Origin: Peromyscus leucopus
Lineage: Eukaryota; Chordata; Mammalia; Rodentia; Cricetidae
DNA: 64,000 bases
Assembly (NCBI RefSeq): GCF_004664715.2
Contig: NC_051083.1
Span: 115,516,534-115,580,533, forward strand
Direction of reading: 5' to 3'
Made by a program: the position numbers and the translations under genes. This document shows, one piece after another, positions 22,152 to 33,551 of this stretch. The notes under the pieces are model-generated. The model did not search any database. It was not told the origin of the DNA and was given only the letters and a program-made list of their open reading frames with translations. Within the stretch, counting starts at the first letter, position 1. Every line of letters begins with the position of its first letter.

Positions 22152-22675
22152 TGTGAATGTGTTGCTCTGATTTAGTTAATAAATAAAATGCTGATTAGCT
22201 AGTAGCCAAGCAGGAAGTATATTATAGGCAGGATGAGCAGAGAGGAGAATTCTGGGAAGTGGAAGGCTGAGTCAGGAGATGCTGCCAGCCACCACCACCA
22301 TGAGAAGATGTAAAGTACTGGTAAGCCACAAGCCACGTGGCAACTTATAGATTAATAGAAATAGATTAATTTAAGATATAAGAACTAGCCAGGCAGTGGT
22401 GGTACACATTTAATCCCAGCACTTGGGAGGCAAAGGCAGGTGGATCTCTGTGAATTTGAGGCCAGCCTGGTCTACAAAATGAGTTCCAGGAAAGGCGCAA
22501 AGCTACACAGAGAAACCCTGTCTCGGAAACCCCCCCCCAAAAAAAATGATATAAGAACTAGATAGCAAGAAGCCTGCCACAGTCATGCAGTTTATAAGTA
22601 ATATAAGTCTCTGTGTGTTTACTTGGGTCTGAGTGGCTGCGGGCCCTGGCAGGACCGGAGAAATCTCCAGCTACA
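22152..22675 (+). mobile_element. Solo LTR-like element, split by a B1
   Basis: It starts TGTGAATGTG and ends CTACA. It contains TTAATAAATAAAATGC, AGCAGAGAGGAGAATTCTGGG, GATAAGAACTA-type and GTCTCTGTGTGTTTACTTGGGTCTGAG blocks (read in pieces). A rodent LTR of class II type is my interpretation. I find no matching 6-base flank, so the ends may be off by a few bases. A B1 interrupts it at 22388-22547. A relative lies at 50095-50433. Confidence 0.65.
22388..22547 (+). mobile_element. B1 SINE with perfect 13-base target duplication
   Basis: A full-length B1 with the cricetid-type AGGAAAGGCGCAAAGCTAC module and GAAACCCTGTCTCGG end. GATATAAGAACTA at 22375-22387 is repeated at 22548-22560, giving exact ends. 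It is inserted inside the LTR-like element. Confidence 0.95.
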
Positions 22676-23224
22676 AAACTCCCTAGTGGCTACCACCCAT
22701 TATCTATTCTTCCTAAGTGCCCATTGGCAGTAGCAGCTTCATTCACCCAAAGATGCTCATATGTTCTGTTGCAGAAGGAGGTTAAACTGTTTGGGCAAAT
22801 GGCTGACATTGTGTCTAAGTATGACTTGGTTTCACTGAAGGAAATCTGAACTTTTGACATGATGGGTGCTAATTCCTGCTAACTGCTAACACCTCATAAT
22901 TAGATTGCAAAAGTTTCCCTCAGGGTCGGGATACAAAAATTGGCAGACTTCTTTAAGGGCAGCATTCTCAGAAGACTTGGAGACTTGAGGTTGTAGAATA
23001 TAAGGCTGTTTCTATGCCTTAGTTCTGTGAGGAATTCAGAATCACAGTGTGCCATAAAATAATGTGCTTTAACACAGACAAGAAGACCTGTGGATGAACT
23101 AATAACTACAATTGCAATGGCCATAAAAGCATGGGAAGTCTCCAATTAAAATGAAAAATATAAATATAGGGAAATATTCAAATTATAGGATACGATTGCA
23201 AGGATATTCACACATTTGTATCTG
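22676..23224. other. No recognised feature
   Basis: About 550 bases. Short frames only, nothing recognisable. Confidence 0.5.
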
Positions 23225-23345
23225 TTCTAGACCAGTATTTAACAAATTACAGCACATGGTTTAGTACAGTCCACTGTGTATTTTGTAGGTAAAGTCTTAT
23301 TACAATGGCAGATATCAGTGCTTGGAGCAAAAGACTATGAGTTGT
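23225..23345 (-). mobile_element. hAT-Charlie-type DNA transposon remnant
   Basis: TTTAACAAATTACAGCACATGG, CAGTCCACTGTGTATTTTGTA and TAAAGTCTTATTACAATGGCAG match the order of a widespread mammalian MER1-group element. Old and partial. Confidence 0.55.
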
Positions 23346-23684
23346 GAAGCAAACAATCAAAAAATTACTAATTACAGAGAAACTGAACCAACCATTGCTC
23401 TGGATCATAAAGGATAAAAGTTAGAAGAACTAATTCTGAAAGGAAGCCAGGATTTAAAAGGAGCTGAAGAACTCCCACCCAGGGGTGAAAGGACAGTATA
23501 ACACTTATAATATGAAAGCAGATGGATGAGGAAACTGGAGATTAAAGGAAGTTTGGGGCAGGGGGTTGGGGAGGAGAGAGGAAAGTGTGAGTCAAAACTA
23601 AGAATTCATGAAAAAAAGCCTCATAAAAACCCACTACTTCATAAGATATTAATTTAAAAATAACATTTTAAAACAGGAAGAAGA

Positions 23685-23900
23685 GGGGCTGGAGAAATGG
23701 CTCAGTAGTTAAAAAGTCTTGCTGCTTTTCCGAAGGACCTGAGTTAAGTTCCCAGCACCCATGTCAGGTGGCTCACAACTGCCTGTAACTCCAGCTCCAA
23801 GGGATCGAATGTCCTCTTCTGGACTTCACAGTCATATATACACAAGTGGCATTCAGTCACTCAGACATACACAAACACACACAAGGAAAATAATATTTTA
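23685..23900 (+). mobile_element. B2 SINE
   Basis: GGGGCTGGAGAAATGGCTCAG head, CAGCACCCATGTCAGGTGGC body, then a CACTCAGACATACAC tail and A-rich end. Confidence 0.95.
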
Positions 23901-24089
23901 ATGGGAGAAGTTTGGTCTATATAGAAAGAAGGAGGAAAAGGAGAAGGAAACGGAGTTTGTATCTTACATGGGTGAACAGTGCTTTCCCCAGATAACATGA
24001 GTTATTGAATAATAATCTCAGTATCAAGTATGGAATTCCTCCCTACAATTAATTGGTCAAAAAGGCCTCAGAAGCCCCCAAACAAAACA

Positions 24090-25190
24090 GGCTATAACCA
24101 GTAACCTTGGTTGCCAACCATATGCTATTTGGTAAGACCCTATTTGTAAGGACACAACACACTTTGTTTGTAGCAAATAAAGAAATCCATTGGGAACTGA
24201 CTGGGAAATGTCCTACCTACTGGTTAACATTCATAGTGCCTGAAGACAAATCCTGTGTAAACTTTCATAGCACTGGACTCAGCATACTATAATACCAACC
24301 TTCTAGATAAGCTGTGTTCACTGGTACAAAAGTGCAGTGAGTGTTTGAGGCAGGCAGGTAACCAATCACTTTGTGACTGGATGTGAGGCCTGCTACACAA
24401 CAGGGAATCCATGCCTGGTACTGTAAACCTGACCAAAAACCCATGGTTCAGAACATTAGAGAACTCGTGGAGAAAACTACTACTGTTGTTTTGAAAAATG
24501 ACATGAAAAAAGAATGAAATTTTCAAAAAAGTACTAACAATATTCTTTACAAACTTTCAAACTGCCTTCTAAATATTTATGCTTATACCCATAGGTTCAT
24601 GCTACTCTCAACTTAGCCAGAGGAGCCTCTTTCTGCAGGGCAGCAGTCAGTGCCGAGATCCATTACTGGTCAAAGTGCTGAGGACAAGTGACTGAGTATT
24701 CAGTCCTAAATGAGACATCTATATCGCTTCTGCCAAGGTTCCGGAAACATGACAGAAAGATGGCAGGAAAAATTATTGGAAGATGGGGAGGAGCTCTGTG
24801 CAATGCTGTCCTCTGGATAGGACATTGGTATTGCACTCATGAACTCACAGCAGCTGTGCTTACCTGCAAACCCCTGCACAAGATTGAGCCAGTCAACATT
24901 CTCCCTTGGGGAGGGGAGGGATTCATGAGGCTCTACCCCTAGCTATAGAGCTACTGAAATTGATAGCTGCCAGGAAGGAAATAATTTTTCTTTGGGATGT
25001 GGCCACTGATAAGATTGCCCATGCTTCTGTAGATGGCCTCATACTCATGCATATGCAGGGCCTACTAATTTGATTCAATGGCCCTACTAATTTGATTCAA
25101 TGGGATATATAAGAAAAAGAAGACATGAAAGGGAGAGGACCCACTTGGAGGGCTCCGTGGGGATCAGGGACAAATAGTTCAACATAGATG
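24090..25190 (+). mobile_element. L1 LINE 3'UTR fragment
   Basis: An old rodent L1 3'UTR. Blocks such as AGTCCTAAATGAGACATCTATATC, ATGACAGAAAGATGGCAGG, CTCATGAACTCACAGCAGC and GGGATTCATGAGGC (each cited in part) recur in rodent L1 tails. The 56945-57900 fragment is related. A 22-base unit is tandemly repeated at 25060-25102. Confidence 0.7.
25060..25102. repeat. 22-base tandem duplication
   Basis: CCTACTAATTTGATTCAATG occurs twice in a row inside the L1 3'UTR. Confidence 0.9.
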
Positions 25191-26789
25191 TGATTATGAT
25201 AAATTGTGTAGAAGAGTGAAATTGTCAACGAATTTATAAACACATTCTTTATACAATTTTTTAAAAATTCTTAAAAGATAACTCAATCTACAGTGAGGAA
25301 ATTTATTAATGATGGAGCTTGACATGTAGAAAGATTTGTCAGGGCACACCATAGCTTTACAATAAATTATAAATGTCACAATATTCTTCTATAAAGACAG
25401 TTCTGAATCATGTAAAGCTCTTGTTCCTAAACTATAGCACTTCAATCAAAATGTGACCACCATGTATGTTTGTAATTCAGATTGCATTCACACCCATTTA
25501 TTTCTATCTCTCCTATGACTGCAGGCTTATTATAAATGACAATATTTTTTGATAGCAAGCTACAATATTTAATTCTTTGTTTTCCTCAAGCCTTCTCATC
25601 TTTAAAACTTCTTCAAATTGTAAGACCTGTGAATTACTTTTCAGAATCCTTTTTCTCTCTTAGATCTTCATAATGTTCTCTACCCATTCCAGCTACAATT
25701 CTTATAACCAATTATCTACCAAAGGAAATGATAGGTCTTGTGATTGCATGTTATATCCCAAATCAAGGGTAAATAAAATAAGCTTAAATTTTTAAGATTT
25801 AGTGTATATTAAAAACTTCTCCTATCTTTGATTAATGGATCAATATTATGTCCATATTATATTATGGAAGAATGTCTCTAGTGATGTGTCCAATATCCTG
25901 GTTATATTTAACATTTTTATCAAATTATTTCAGTAAAAAGCCAAAAGTTAAATTTGTCAAATTCTTGGTAATACAAATCAAACAAGATGTGAAAGGTAAA
26001 GATTTGGATATCAGAATTAGCATTCAAAAGTACCTCAATGGAATGAACTTCTGAGTCAAGCTTCAAAAGATGGAGCATTGTTGGGCAAAGGGTAAATTTG
26101 AGCCTTGAAGTTCAAAGAAAATCAATTGTACAGTCATAGGAGGTGTAATAAATGAATTGAGAGTAGTTCATGTAGGAAAATCAGTCTCAGTAGTCTCACT
26201 TCACTACAAAGTATATCACTAAGAATAACTGACTATTCTAAATGACTTACCACAGGAATACTGTTACAGTCCATCTCAGGAGTTGATCTGGGTTTGTGGT
26301 GGAGATATCTTCCAGTTCTATCATCTGAGATGTGACAAAAGACCACAACATGCTTAACATAGAGTAAGGCATTCTGACTATGAAGTTCAAGCTATAATGA
26401 GTTTCTGTGGTAATCCCAAATCCCACAAAGTGATTTAAAGGTTTCTAAAACATAAGATTTCAAGTGCTAAAATGACAAAATTTCTCAACAGACCACAAGC
26501 ATTGGACACACAGCATTATGTTTCAGCCACAATTATCTCCCATTTAACAGACAAGCATTTGTGCTTCCTATGCTGTCAGGCCTGAGGGCTAGCTGCTATT
26601 CTGTCATGAGTGTTCTTTCCCTGTACTTTAGCATGGATGTTTTCTTTGTATCCTTCTGTCTCAACACAAGTGTCTCCTTCCTGGAAACCACAGCCCAGTA
26701 ACAATAATGTTGTTTCATCATTTTCTTATGACCCTGTTTTATTTTCTTTATATAAGTTGTTAATATCAAAATATGATGCTTGCTATTGA
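25191..26789. other. No recognised feature
   Basis: About 1.6 kb of AT-rich sequence; no repeat or exon recognised. Confidence 0.5.
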
Positions 26790-26904
26790 TTACCTAAGCC
26801 CAGTAGAGCATAAGCCTATTCCTTTGTTGTTCATTGCTACATCCATGCCAACTGCACTAGAACTTGATAAATTGGAAGGATTCAATAAGTGTTTACATAA
26901 CTTT
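26790..26904 (+). mobile_element. L2 LINE 3' end remnant
   Basis: TAGAGCATAAGCCTATTCC, TTGTTGTTCATTGCTACATCC, GCACTAGAACTTGATAAATTGG and TTCAATAAGTG follow the conserved L2 3' end. Confidence 0.6.
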
Positions 26905-27600
26905 CCCCTATCTCTTTCCCCCTCCAGCCTTTCCCAAGTACCTTCCCTCTAACCCCTCCCATGTCCCCCACTCAAGTTGATAGCCTCTTTTTCTTAATTA
27001 TTATTGTTACAAACATATATATAAATGTGCATATATGCATAAATATATAAGTACAACCTGCTGAGTCCATTTTTGTTGTTTGTATATTGGTTTCCGGGCT
27101 GACCTCTCTACACTGGACAGCCAATAAGGGGACTCATCTCTGGGAGAGACTTATTCTCCTCCTCCCAGAAGTCACTAGTTGTCTATAGTTCTTTGTCTAG
27201 TGGTGAAACCCCACAAAATAACTTTCCATGTTAATGTGTGCACTGATACTGTCATTGTTCTTGTCTTGTTTATACAGCCATTTCTAGCAGAGACTGATTC
27301 ACAGCACACATCCTGGTATTCTGGCTCTTACAATTTTTCTGTCTTTCTGATCCCCATTCAGTGATGTTCCCTGAGTCATCCCCATGACCCATTGATCTAT
27401 CTATGCATTGTAGCCAGGTATGGTTTTCTGTAGTGGTCTCTCTTTGCTGTCAATAGAAGCTTCCTTGATAAGGGGTGGTAACTGCACCTATCCAGAAAAG
27501 TTGACCCATACATGAAGATGGTTCACAGGCCTAAATGTGAAACTAGGCTTGTAGATTTGCAGGTGCCAGTGGGTTGTGGTAGCACAAGGAAAATCCGGTG
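26905..27600 (-). mobile_element. L1 LINE 3'UTR fragment
   Basis: A pyrimidine-rich L1 3' end in reverse, with the TGATAGCCTCTTTTTCTTAA and TACAACCTGCTGAGTCCA blocks and a further 500 bases of 3'UTR. The same type recurs at 50440-51160. Confidence 0.75.
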
Positions 27601-28369
27601 TTTTTTAAGTGGATGGTAAAGAGATGAAGTAATGATACCTCATAACCATGAAACCTATGTTGAATTCTCTTAGATATAAGAACACTCAGAGAAAACTATC
27701 ATGAGCTAAGGAAGCTCACATAGCTTTTCAGATGAGGATACACAGGTCAACGTGAGGATGGGTCTAGGAAACTGTCATTACAATGTAGGAAAGCTTCTGC
27801 CAATTGGAAATTACAAAACTTCTGTGTAAGTACTATCCTCCCAAGGATAGTTGAGGTTGGGCTGCTTGCATACCTTGTGCACTGTTCTTAGAGTGAAAGG
27901 GTTCATTTTTTTTTCAGCCTAAGGTTTGGAGATTCTGATTCTGCTCAAATAAAAAATTTTATTTTAATTCTTCATTGTAACTAGTTAAATAATTGCCTTG
28001 TTAAAACAGAAGGTGAACTAATGAAGAGCTGAGCAGACAGAAGAAAATGTTTTGATAAACACCATCCCTCATTCCAACAACCACGTATGAAGACCACAAT
28101 CATTACTATAAGGAACCTTTGTAGAAGTTCATATTAACCATATTAGAACAAAAATTAACTTCATTTGAATGAGATATGCACAAGTCTTTCCTCTTTGTTT
28201 TCTTTCTCCCAGTTAATTGTAAAGTGTCGACATCCCATAAGTCCATAAATGGAAACTTCTGTTCAAGATTAAGGCTGTCAATTTTGTTTTTAAGAAGACC
28301 CTTTAAGAAACATTTTAGAGTTATATTATGTGGACAAATGTTTTGCATATATATATATATATACCCTGG
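27601..28369. other. No recognised feature
   Basis: About 770 bases with no clear repeat or coding sequence; a short (AT)n lies at 28349-28364. Confidence 0.5.
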
Positions 28370-28510
28370 ATGATGCATGCCTGGTACACACAGAATCAGA
28401 ACTGGAGTTAAAGATGGCTGTGAGGCACACTGTGATTGCTGAGAATTGAACCTGGGTCCTCTGCAAGAGCAACAAGTGCTCTCAACCACTGAACCAGTGC
28501 TCCAGACCCA
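28370..28510 (-). mobile_element. B2 SINE, partial
   Basis: Reverse B2: AATTGAACCTGGGTCCTCTGC, AGAGCAACAAGTGCTCTCAACC and TGCTCCAGACCC. It directly precedes the RPS23/L1 unit. Confidence 0.88.
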
Positions 28511-28512
28511 TG

Positions 28513-28521
28513 ATTATAAAT
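28513..28521. repeat. Candidate target duplication, left copy
   Basis: ATTATAAAT next to the poly(A) side of the RPS23 retrocopy; repeated at 33543-33551 beyond the 5' end of the adjoining L1. Confidence 0.55.
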
Positions 28522-29040
28522 TCATTTTTTCAGAATATAAAATTTCATTACTTTGTCTCCATTGTCAAAATTTATGATCTTGGTCTTTGCTTCTTGCCTT
28601 TGGAAAGAGCCAAAAGGGACACATTGTCAACTTTAACAACCTTATAGCAGACTCCAGGAATACAAGCTATAACATGACTTTTTCAACCAAACCCGGCAAC
28701 CAGACCATCATCATTTTCCTCAGTGAAGTTCAAGCAGCCATCACTGGGCACGAAAGCTGTGATCCTCTTGCCACTCTTGATGAGCTGCACCCTGACACAC
28801 TTCCTGACAGCAGGATTTGGGTGTTTGGCTTCAACCCATTTTTTTCCAGCACAATTCCCTTTGCATGAGAGGCACCTTCAAACAGATTGGCCCTCAGGGC
28901 TGTGCCCAAGTGGGCTTTCTTGAATTGTTTATCATGCCATTTCTGGTCCCTTCAGTGACTGTTGAGCTTCCTGGAAGTAAGGAGACAATGACAATTGCCC
29001 ATCTTGCCGGTGCCACCAGCCCGAGAAAGCCTACTACAAA
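28522..29040 (-). pseudogene. RPS23: RPS23 processed pseudogene
   Basis: An intronless retrocopy of the 40S ribosomal protein S23 mRNA. The ATG is at 29002-29000 and the stop TAA at 28574-28572, giving about 431 bases against 432 for the 143-residue protein. Recognisable pieces on the minus strand are [40 protein letters not shown], [28 protein letters not shown] and the C-terminal GKKQRPRS. It carries an in-frame stop near codon 17, a frameshift in the middle and another stop after GFG. A short 5'UTR (to about 29035), a 3'UTR with a decayed AATAAA-type signal and an A-rich end show that it came from an mRNA. It abuts the poly(A) end of an L1 in the same orientation. Confidence 0.95.
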
Positions 29041-32000
29041 TTCTTTTTTATTATTAAATTTTTTTATTTATTTTACATACCAACCACAGTTTCCCCTCCC
29101 TCCTCTCCTCCTGTTCCCTCCCATAGCTACCACCTTCCCGCCCCCTCCATCTACTCCTCAGAAAGGGTAAGGCCTCCCATAGGAGTCAACAAAGCATGGC
29201 ATACCAAGTTGAAGCAAGACCAAACTTCTCCCCGCTGCATTAAGGCTGAGCAAGGCACCCCATCATAAGGAATAGGTTCCAAAAAGCCAGCTCATGATAT
29301 AGGGACAACTCCTGGTCCCACTGCTAGGGCTCCACAAACAGACCAAGCTACACAACTGTCACCCACATACAGAGGGCCTAGGTCAGTCCCATGCAGGCTC
29401 CCTAGCAGTTGGTCTAGAGTCCAGAAGCTCCCACGAGCTCGGATGAACTGTCTCTGTAGTTTCCCTGTCATGGTCTGGACACCACTTGATCATATAATCC
29501 CTCCTCCCTCTCTTCAAATGGACTCCTGGAGCTCGGCCTAGTGCTTGACCAATCTGATTACAGGAGAAGGCCAGTTCGGGCACCCTCTCCACTATTAGTA
29601 GGAATCTTAGCAGCAGTCATTCTTGTGGATTCCAGGGAATTTCCCTGGCACCCAGGTTTCTCCCTAACCCCATAATGACCCCCTCTATCAAGATAACTCT
29701 TTCATTTCTCTCCCTCTCCATTCCTCCCTCAACTCTGCCATCCCAATCCCTTATGTTACCATTCCTCCATCCCCTCCTCTCTACCCCCATCTGCTCCAGT
29801 TTACCCATGAGATCTCAACTATTTCCCCTTCCCAGGATGATCTATGTGTCCCTCTTATGATCCATCTTTGTTACCTAGTGTCTCTGGGGCCATGGATTAT
29901 ACCTTGGTTATCCTTTGCTTTATATCTAATGTCCATGTAAAAGTGAGTACATACTATGTTTGTCCTTCTGAGTCTGGGTTACCTCACTAAGAATGATATT
30001 ATCTAGTTCCATCCACTTGTCTGCAAATTTCATGATGTCATCATTTTTTACCACTGAGTAATATTCCATTGTGTAAATGTACCACATTTTCTTTATCCAT
30101 TCTTTAGTTGAGGGGCAACTAGGTTGTTACCAGGTTCTGGCTATTATGAATAATGCTGCTATGAACATAGTTAAGCACGAGTCCTTGTGGTATGATTGAA
30201 CATCCTTTGGGTATATGCCCAAGAGTGGTATAGCTGGGTCTTAAGGTAGATTCATTCCCAATTTTCTGAGAAACCGCCATACTGATTTCCAAAGTGACTG
30301 TACAAGTTTGCATTCCCACCAACAGTGGAGGAGTGTTCCCCCTTTCTCCACATCCTCTCCATCATAAGCTGTCATCATTGTTTTTTATCTTAGCCATTCT
30401 GTCAGGTGTAAGATGGTATCTCAGAGTTGTTTTGATTTGCATTTCCCTCATGAATAAGGATGTTGAACAATTCTTTAAATGTCTTTTGACCATTTGAAAT
30501 TCTACAGCTGAGCATTCTGTTTAGATCTGTACCCCATTTTTAATTAGATTGTTTGGTATTTTGATGTCTAGTTTCTTGAGTTATTTATATATTTTGGACA
30601 AACCTCTGTCAAATGTGGGTTGGTGAAGATCTTTTCCAATTTTGTGGGCTGCCATTCTTTCTTATTTACCACATCCTTTGCCTTACAGAAGCTTCGCAGT
30701 TTCAGAAGGTCCCATTTATTAATTGTCAATCTCAGTGTATGTGCTACTGGTGTTATATTCAGGAAGTAGTCCCCTGTGTCAATGTATTGAAAGCTACTTC
30801 CCACTTTCTCTTCTATCAGGTTCAGTGTGACTGGATATATGTTGTGGTCTTTGGTCCAATTGAACTTAAGTTTTGTGGGGGGCAATGGATATGGATCTAT
30901 TTGCATTCTTCTACATGTCAACATCCAATTATGCCAGCACCATTTGTTGAAATTGCTTTCTTTTTTCCATTGTACAGTTCTGGCTTCTTTGTCAAAAATC
31001 CTATGTTCATAGGTGTGTGGATTTATAGCAGGGTCTTTGAATTGATTCCATTGATCCAAGTGTCTGTTTTTATGCCAGTACCAAGCTGTTTTTATTACTA
31101 TATCTCTAAAGTAGAGCTTGAGGTCAGGGATGGTGATGCCTTCAGTGGTTGCTTTATTGTACAGGATTGTTTTAGCTATCCTGTTTTTTTTTTCTTTTTC
31201 CATATAAAGTTGAGTATTGTTCTTTCGAGGTCTGTGAAGAATTGTGTTGGGGTTTTGATGGAGATTGCACTGAATCTTTACATTGATTTTGGTAAGATTG
31301 CCATTTTTCTATATTAATCCTACCTATCCAAGAGCATGGGAGATCTTTCCATTTTCTGATATCTTCTTCAATATCTTTCTTCAAAAACATAAAGTTCTTG
31401 TCATATAGGTCTTTCACTTATTTGGTTAGAGATACCCCAAGGTATTTTGTTATTTGTAGCTATTGTAAAGAGTGCTGTTTCTGTGATTTCTTTCTCTGCC
31501 CATTTATCATTTGTATATAGGAAGGCTATTGTTTTTTATGTAATCTTATATCCTGCCACATTATTGAAGGTGTTTATCAGCTGTATGAGTTCCCTGGGGT
31601 TTATCAGCTGTATGAGTTCCTTGATAGAATTTTTGGGGTCCCTTATGTACACAATCAAATCATCTGCAAATAGCAAAAGTTTGACTTCTTCCTTTCCAAT
31701 TTGGAGCCCCTTCATCTCCTTTTGTTGTTTTATTGCTCTAGCTAGAACTTCAAGTACTATATTGAATAGATATGGGGAGAGCCAACAGCCTTGTCTTGTT
31801 CTTGATTTTAGTGGAATCGCTTTGAGTTTCTCGACATTTAGTTTGATGTTGTCTGTTGGCTTGCTGTATATTGCCTTTATTATGTTTAGGTATGTTCTTT
31901 ACATTCCTGATCTCTCCAAGACCTTTATCATGAAGGAGTTTTGGAGCATCTAATGAAATGACCATGTGTTTTTTTTTCTTTCAATTTGTTTATATGGTTT

Positions 32001-33435
32001 ATTACATTGACCGATTTTCATATGTTGAACCACACTGGCATCTCTCAGATGAAGTCAACTTGATCATGGTGGAAAATTTTTTTTGATGTGTTCTTGGATT
32101 CAGTTTGCCAGTATTTTACTGAGTATTTTTGCGTCTGTATTCATGAGGGAGATTAGTCTGTAATTCTCTTTCTTTGTTGAATCTTTGTGTGGTTTGGGTA
32201 TCAGGGTAACTGTAGCCTCATAAAAAGAGTTTTCAATGTTCCTTCTGTGTGGAACAATTTGAGGAGTACTGGTATTAGTACTTCTGTGACATTCTGACAG
32301 AATTTTGTGCTGAAATCATCTGATCCTGGGCTTTTTGTTGTTGTTGTTGTTGGCAGACTTTTAATGACTGTTTTTATTTCCTTGGGGGATATAGGTCTAT
32401 TTAAATTGCTTATCTGGTCTTGATTTAATTTTGGTATGTAGTACCTATCCAGAAAATTGTCTATTTCTTTTACATTTTCCAATTTTGTGTAGTACAGGTT
32501 TTTGAAGTATGACCTAATGATATTCTGGATTTCCTCAGTGTCTTTTGTTATGTCTCCCTTTTCATTTCTGATTTTGTTCATTTGGATATCCTCTCTCTGC
32601 CTTTTCGCTAATTTGGATAAGGGTTTGTGTATCTTGTTGTTTTCCTCAAAGAATTAACTGTTTGTTTCATCCATTTTTTTGTACTGTTTTTTGTTTCAAT
32701 TTTACTGATTTCAGCCCTCAGTTTGATTATTTCCTGTCATGTGCTCCTCCTGGGTAAGTTTGCTTCTTTTTGTTCTAGAGCTTTCAGGTGTACTGTTAAG
32801 TCACTAGTGTGAGATTTCTCCAACTTTTTTATGTAGGCATTTAGTGTTATGAACTTTCCTCTTAGCACTGCTTTCATAGTGTCCCATAAGTTTGAGTATG
32901 TTGTAATTCATTTTCATTGAATTGTAGGAAGTCTTTAATTTCTTTCTTTATTTCTTCCTTCACCAAGTGGTGATTTGTTGAGCATTATTCAGTTTCCATG
33001 AGTTTGTAGGCTGTCTTTAATTTGTGTTGTTGTTGAATTCGGACGTTAAGCCATGGTGATCCAGTAAGATACAAGGGAGTATTCCTTTTTTTTTTTTTTT
33101 TGTATCTGTTGATATTTGCTTTGTGTTCAAGTATGTGATCTATTTTAGAGAAGGTTCCATGAGGTGCTGAGAAGAAGGTATAGTCTTTTAAGTTTGGGTA
33201 AAATATCCTACAGATGTCTGTTAAGTCCATTTGAGTCATAACATCTATTAGTTCCCTTTTTTCTCTGTTAAGTTTGTGTCTGGCAGATCTGTTCGTTGGT
33301 GAGAGTTGGGTGTTAAAGTTTCGCACTATTAATGTGTGGGTTTTGATGTGTGATTTAAGCTTTAGTAATGTTTCTTTTACACATGTGGGTGCCCTTGTAT
33401 ATGGGGCATAAGTGTTCAGAATTGCGACTTCATCT
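29041..33435 (-). mobile_element. L1 LINE: ORF2 from endonuclease to 3'UTR, inactive
   Basis: About 4.4 kb of L1, 5'-truncated. Poly(A) is at 29041-29070 and the 3'UTR extends to about 29900. ORF2 then lies upstream in broken frames: 30568-31203 (C-terminal region), 31172-31417, 32201-32581 (RT fingers) and 32985-33566 (endonuclease C-terminal part with VKETLLKLKSHIKTHTL and FFSAPHGTFSKIDHIL). In the endonuclease the GDFN-type motif reads RNFN and the SDHH-type motif reads GSPW, so metal-binding and catalytic residues are lost. The tail touches the 5' end of the RPS23 retrocopy. Confidence 0.92.
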
Positions 33436-33542
33436 TGATGGGTTTGGGCAGCAGAGTGAGTCTTGTAGGTTACACAGTCCAGTGGGGGGCAGCGGTGGTG
33501 GAGCGGCCTGCCTGCAGGACTCTTGCCTGTTTGCTGGCTCCA
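33436..33542 (-). other. GC-rich segment at the 5' edge of the L1
   Basis: About 100 bases, much more GC-rich than the L1 or the flank, between recognisable ORF2 and the right 9-mer. It reads open in the L1 frame but I do not recognise it as ORF2. It may be divergent L1, a short capture from another RNA, or unique sequence. Confidence 0.35.
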
Positions 33543-33551
33543 ATTATAAAT
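33543..33551. repeat. Candidate target duplication, right copy
   Basis: ATTATAAAT, matching 28513-28521. Confidence 0.55.

Noticed and set aside
30613..31317. 234-codon plus-strand frame, the longest outside the provirus
   Set aside because: It is antisense to L1 ORF2, whose own fragments occupy the minus strand here.
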